64,000 nucleotides of DNA from a virus, in IMG/VR virus record IMGVR_UViG_3300032050_000037, positions 1-64,000 of that record, one strand, 5' to 3'. Position 1 is the stretch's first letter; each line of letters starts with the position of its first letter. This document shows positions 61,654-64,000 of the stretch, piece after piece. The translations under genes and the position numbers were made by a program. The notes below the pieces were generated by a model. That model searched no databases, was not told the origin of the DNA, and saw nothing but the letters and a program-made list of their open reading frames with translations.

Positions 61654-61831
61654 TGAGTTTTTTACAAAACCAGAAATTTTACATAAAAAAGATTTAGAAA
61701 AAATATCTGGAATAAAACCATGTTCTAAATGTGATAAAAATGCTGAAGAAGCTTTTTGGGACCCAGATACATTTATTATGTCTTGGAACTGTCCAGATGG
61801 CCATGCAAATCAAATAAAGGTTAATGGATAA
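61640..61831 (+). CDS. Small zinc-binding protein
   Basis: 63 residues. Cys pairs KPCSKCDKN and WNCPDGHANQ could hold zinc (CxxC...C-x3-H). It overlaps recA by 14 bases and the next gene by one (TAATG). Similar in style to phage zinc-ribbon proteins. Confidence 0.6.
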   Translation: MPSLNEFFTKPEILHKKDLEKISGIKPCSKCDKNAEEAFWDPDTFIMSWNCPDGHANQIKVNG

Positions 61832-62139
61832 TGTCTGAAAGATCAGAAGCAAAACGAGATGGTGCTAAACAACAAAAAAATAGTGGACGTGGAAACTATC
61901 AAAAAGGAGATGCCCAATGGCGTAATTTTGTGGTAGACTATAAAGAATATGAAAAAAGCATTTCAATATCTCAAAGCATTTGGTCCAAGATATGCACAGA
62001 CACATTCAAAGTAAGTAGAGATAAGCACCCAGTACTAAAAATAATATTGGGTAAGGATAATTCAAAAACTAGGCTTGCTGTGATAGAATGGTCTTTATTA
62101 GAACAAATTTTAGATTGTTGGGAGAAAAATAATGAATAA
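61831..62139 (+). CDS. Putative Holliday-junction resolvase / PD-(D/E)XK-like nuclease
   Basis: 102 residues. A basic N-terminus (RSEAKRDGAKQQKNSGRGNYQKG) leads to GDAQWRNFVVDYKEY, where D...DYK could be the PD-(D/E)XK metal motif, then strands VLKIILG and RLAVIEW. This size and layout match small phage resolvases. The motif is short and the call is a guess supported by proximity to RecA and the polymerase. Confidence 0.45.
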   Translation: MSERSEAKRDGAKQQKNSGRGNYQKGDAQWRNFVVDYKEYEKSISISQSIWSKICTDTFKVSRDKHPVLKIILGKDNSKTRLAVIEWSLLEQILDCWEKNNE

Positions 62140-63088
62140 AATAAATATAATGCCTCAAGTGACTGTTTATAGAGATATATTATCTGAGAATGATATTAAT
62201 CTATTATTAAATCAAATATATGAATCTCAAAAAGATATTGTGGATCTTGAAAAAACAAAACCAGAAGAGTCTGTATATAGAGACTATCACGGCCCACAGC
62301 CAGAATTAAGAAACGATAATAGTTTAATTTATACATGGACTCCTTGGTATACATTCGGATTAAGAAGTATATGGTCAGACCCATATGATATGAAAAAAAA
62401 TAAAAAAGAGCACATTAAGGGTTTTAGTTTAATAAGAAATGCTATAAAAACTGTTCATTTTGATTATTTAAATGATTGGAAAGATAATGGAAAATGGACT
62501 TATGAAATAACTGATTGGGACATCATGGCCCCAGATAGAGAAGATGCTAGTAATATGAGCTTATCTACATTTGAAATATTACAACATAAATTAAATTTAG
62601 AAGAAGATTATACAATTGCAGTACATACAGATTGGCATAATCATAGAGAAGAAGAGCCTGGACCAAAGCAAATAATTACATATACAATTTATTTAAATGA
62701 CGATTATGAAGGCGGAGAAATTGATTTTGTTGATGAAGAAAATAAAAAAGTTTTTGTATATAAACCTAAAAAGGGAGACATTACTGTATTCCCATCAGGA
62801 AGACCATTTTGGCATGGAGCAAGGTCTGTAAAATCTCAACCTAATAAAATATTTATTAGGTCATTTTCTATATTTAGAAGCCCAGGAAGTAAAGATTGGA
62901 TTTATGGAGTTAGAACAAATGGTCTTGCTAAATGGATAGAAATGCAAAATGAAAAAATTAAAAATGTTGTTGAAGATGGAGAAGTAGGAAGACAATTAGT
63001 TTATAAAGGACAAGAACCAAATAAATTAAAAAGAGTTATTCCGATCTTCGTGGAATCAGAAGAATATATTGATGGAAGGAAAATATAA
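62132..63088 (+). CDS. Fe(II)/2-oxoglutarate dioxygenase, P4H-like (ninth in window)
   Basis: 318 residues, the largest of the family here. An extended N-terminus of about 155 residues precedes the core: H165 and D167 (VHTDWHN), YLNDDYEGGEIDF, H228 (FWHGA) and K239 as the likely 2-oxoglutarate ligand. The C-terminal 75 residues resemble those of the 272-aa enzyme in the main operon (RSFSIFRSPGSKDWIYG versus RNFITYLSEGSRSWLEN). Encoded among replication genes rather than with the other oxygenases, perhaps expressed early. Substrate unknown. Confidence 0.88.
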   Translation: MNKINIMPQVTVYRDILSENDINLLLNQIYESQKDIVDLEKTKPEESVYRDYHGPQPELRNDNSLIYTWTPWYTFGLRSIWSDPYDMKKNKKEHIKGFSLIRNAIKTVHFDYLNDWKDNGKWTYEITDWDIMAPDREDASNMSLSTFEILQHKLNLEEDYTIAVHTDWHNHREEEPGPKQIITYTIYLNDDYEGGEIDFVDEENKKVFVYKPKKGDITVFPSGRPFWHGARSVKSQPNKIFIRSFSIFRSPGSKDWIYGVRTNGLAKWIEMQNEKIKNVVEDGEVGRQLVYKGQEPNKLKRVIPIFVESEEYIDGRKI

Positions 63089-63089
63089 A

Positions 63090-63230
63090 ATGTCTAGCGG
63101 AAAATATAAAAGACATGATGGATTTAACAAAATGCAAATAAAAAATGGCAGAATTGTTAGATTAAGAAAAGACGGTACTGTTAAAGCTGACATGGGAGCA
63201 TTTCCTAAAGACAAAAGGATAGTAAAATGA
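63090..63230 (+). CDS. 46-aa basic hypothetical protein
   Basis: 46 residues beginning MSSGKYKRHDGF, with 13 Lys/Arg and no hydrophobic segment. It starts one base after the preceding stop and ends in an ATGA overlap with the next gene. A small DNA- or RNA-binding role is possible from charge alone. Confidence 0.55.
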   Translation: MSSGKYKRHDGFNKMQIKNGRIVRLRKDGTVKADMGAFPKDKRIVK

Positions 63231-63382
63231 AAGAAGTTTTTCTAACCACATTAACTGGTGCTGGAGTAGGAGCAGTATTTGCTTTATTTAAACTTCCAGT
63301 ACCTGCACCGCCAGTATTTGCTGGGGTAATGGGTATAGTAGGATTATGGATAGGATATGGACTGATAGGTAAAATTTTATAA
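63227..63382 (+). CDS. XapX-domain-like small membrane protein
   Basis: 51 residues: a short start, then two hydrophobic helices, LTTLTGAGVGAVFALFKLPV and PPVFAGVMGIVGLWIGYGLI, with the Pro-rich turn PVPAPPVF between. The GxGVGxxFALFxLPxPAPPxxAGVxGxVGxxxGY pattern matches the XapX domain of bacterial membrane proteins, whose function is unknown. Overlaps both neighbours (4 and 1 bases). Confidence 0.65.
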   Translation: MKEVFLTTLTGAGVGAVFALFKLPVPAPPVFAGVMGIVGLWIGYGLIGKIL

Positions 63383-63720
63383 TGACTGAATCTAAAAATA
63401 CTCTTGAACTAATTAGTGACATCACAGAATTTAATGATCTTCATGAGTTTATGAAAGATGAACATTTAGATAAAGCTTTAGCAATTGTGGTAAAATTACT
63501 AATGAATCCAGACGTACCGTCTGCAAAAGCTCCACATTTAATAATGGAATTGCAGGCAATGTCAACAAAATTTGCAGTAATGGCTTCGGTATATTCTACA
63601 ATTATGAAAGACAAGGCTGGAACAGAAAATAATAATAAAAAGAATGTTTACTATTCAGTAAAGGAGTCCATAGACAAACTTGTAGATGCCCTCAAGTATG
63701 TTGTTAGATATAATGGCTAG
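63382..63720 (+). CDS. Hypothetical helical protein
   Basis: 112 residues, helical, with acidic N-terminus (TESKNTLELISDITEFNDLHEFM) and conserved-looking LIMELQAMSTKFAVMASVYSTIMKD. Starts inside the previous stop (TAATG) and overlaps the nuclease gene by 8 bases (ATGGCTAG). In phage genomes such proteins are often found next to Cas4/RecB-like nucleases. Function unknown. Confidence 0.6.
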   Translation: MTESKNTLELISDITEFNDLHEFMKDEHLDKALAIVVKLLMNPDVPSAKAPHLIMELQAMSTKFAVMASVYSTIMKDKAGTENNNKKNVYYSVKESIDKLVDALKYVVRYNG

Positions 63721-64000
63721 AGAAATAGTAAATAATTTAAAATTTAAAAAATACAATGGTAAATTTAACATTGAAGAATTTTCTAAATTATTAGATGATG
63801 CATACCTAGCAACAAAAAGGCCAGATGGTTTAATGACTAAAAAATCATTTAGCCCAAGTAGTTTTGGATACGGCAATGGAAATTGTCCAAGATATTGGTA
63901 TATGGCATTTTCTGGTGCAACATTTATAGATAATAACGATGCTAAAGCAATTGCAAATATGTCTCATGGAACTCAAGCTCATGAAAGATTACAAAAACTA
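63713..64000 (+). CDS. Cas4/RecB-like PD-(D/E)XK nuclease (5' part)
   Basis: 96 codons, continuing past the window edge. The N-terminal part contains FSPSSFGYGNGNCPRYWYMAFSG, the conserved start of Cas4/RecB-type exonucleases, in which the CPRxW Cys is one ligand of a Fe-S cluster, followed by the helix NMSHGTQAHERLQKL. The active-site D and E-x-K lie beyond the edge. It would process DNA ends for RecA-dependent recombination. Confidence 0.8.
   Translation, partial: MAREIVNNLKFKKYNGKFNIEEFSKLLDDAYLATKRPDGLMTKKSFSPSSFGYGNGNCPRYWYMAFSGATFIDNNDAKAIANMSHGTQAHERLQKL

Overview
The window is a continuous piece of a tailed-phage genome (Caudoviricetes). It is strongly AT-rich and almost fully coding, and it is cut inside a gene at both ends, so the genome is longer than 64 kb. 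A 2099-residue tape-measure protein, a tail tube gene and a tail-chaperone frameshift with no sheath gene point to a siphovirus with a long tail. The terminase is not in the window and I saw no integrase or tRNA gene. Several genes have a -10 hexamer ending 6-7 bases before the start codon, often as extended TGnTATAAT. Such leaderless promoters are common in Actinobacteria, and a low-GC (perhaps aquatic) actinobacterial host would also fit the B12-dependent ribonucleotide reductase and the DnaE-type polymerase. The host is an inference.

Layout. 1-3.7 kb, minus strand: a lytic transglycosylase with its own strong promoter, four small genes or oxygenases behind it, a terminator, then two small structural genes, a 48-aa gene and a truncated oxygenase. 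3.7-7.0 kb, plus strand: glycosyltransferase, class II ribonucleotide reductase, holin. 7.1-15.9 kb: a run of fibre genes sharing modules, ending in a protein with two Fn3-like domains, twelve FFxPP(G/R) hexapeptides and a C-terminal Hint (intein-like) domain. 15.9-21.5 kb: an operon of six Fe(II)/2-oxoglutarate oxygenases around two related proteins of unknown function. 21.5-32.6 kb: LamG-like protein, portal, protease-scaffold, major capsid, connectors, tail terminator, tail tube, tail chaperones with a -1 frameshift. 32.6-51.1 kb: tape measure, distal tail, hub and fibre proteins including a cysteine-rich fibre. 51.2-64 kb: phosphoesterase, small zinc proteins, DnaB-type helicase, primase, ssDNA-binding protein, DNA polymerase III alpha, MazG, RecA, possible nuclease, a ninth oxygenase, XapX protein and the start of a Cas4/RecB-like nuclease.

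How they work together. Head and tail genes follow the usual order. The phage carries a nearly complete replication set of its own (helicase, primase, SSB, polymerase, RecA) and nucleotide supply (RNR, MazG). The unusual part is the number of 2-oxoglutarate oxygenases: nine, all with intact metal ligands where visible. The six-gene block follows directly after the Pro-Pro-Gly-rich Hint protein, which suggests a testable virion-modification system: prolyl hydroxylation of fibre repeats together with self-processing of the fibre C-terminus.
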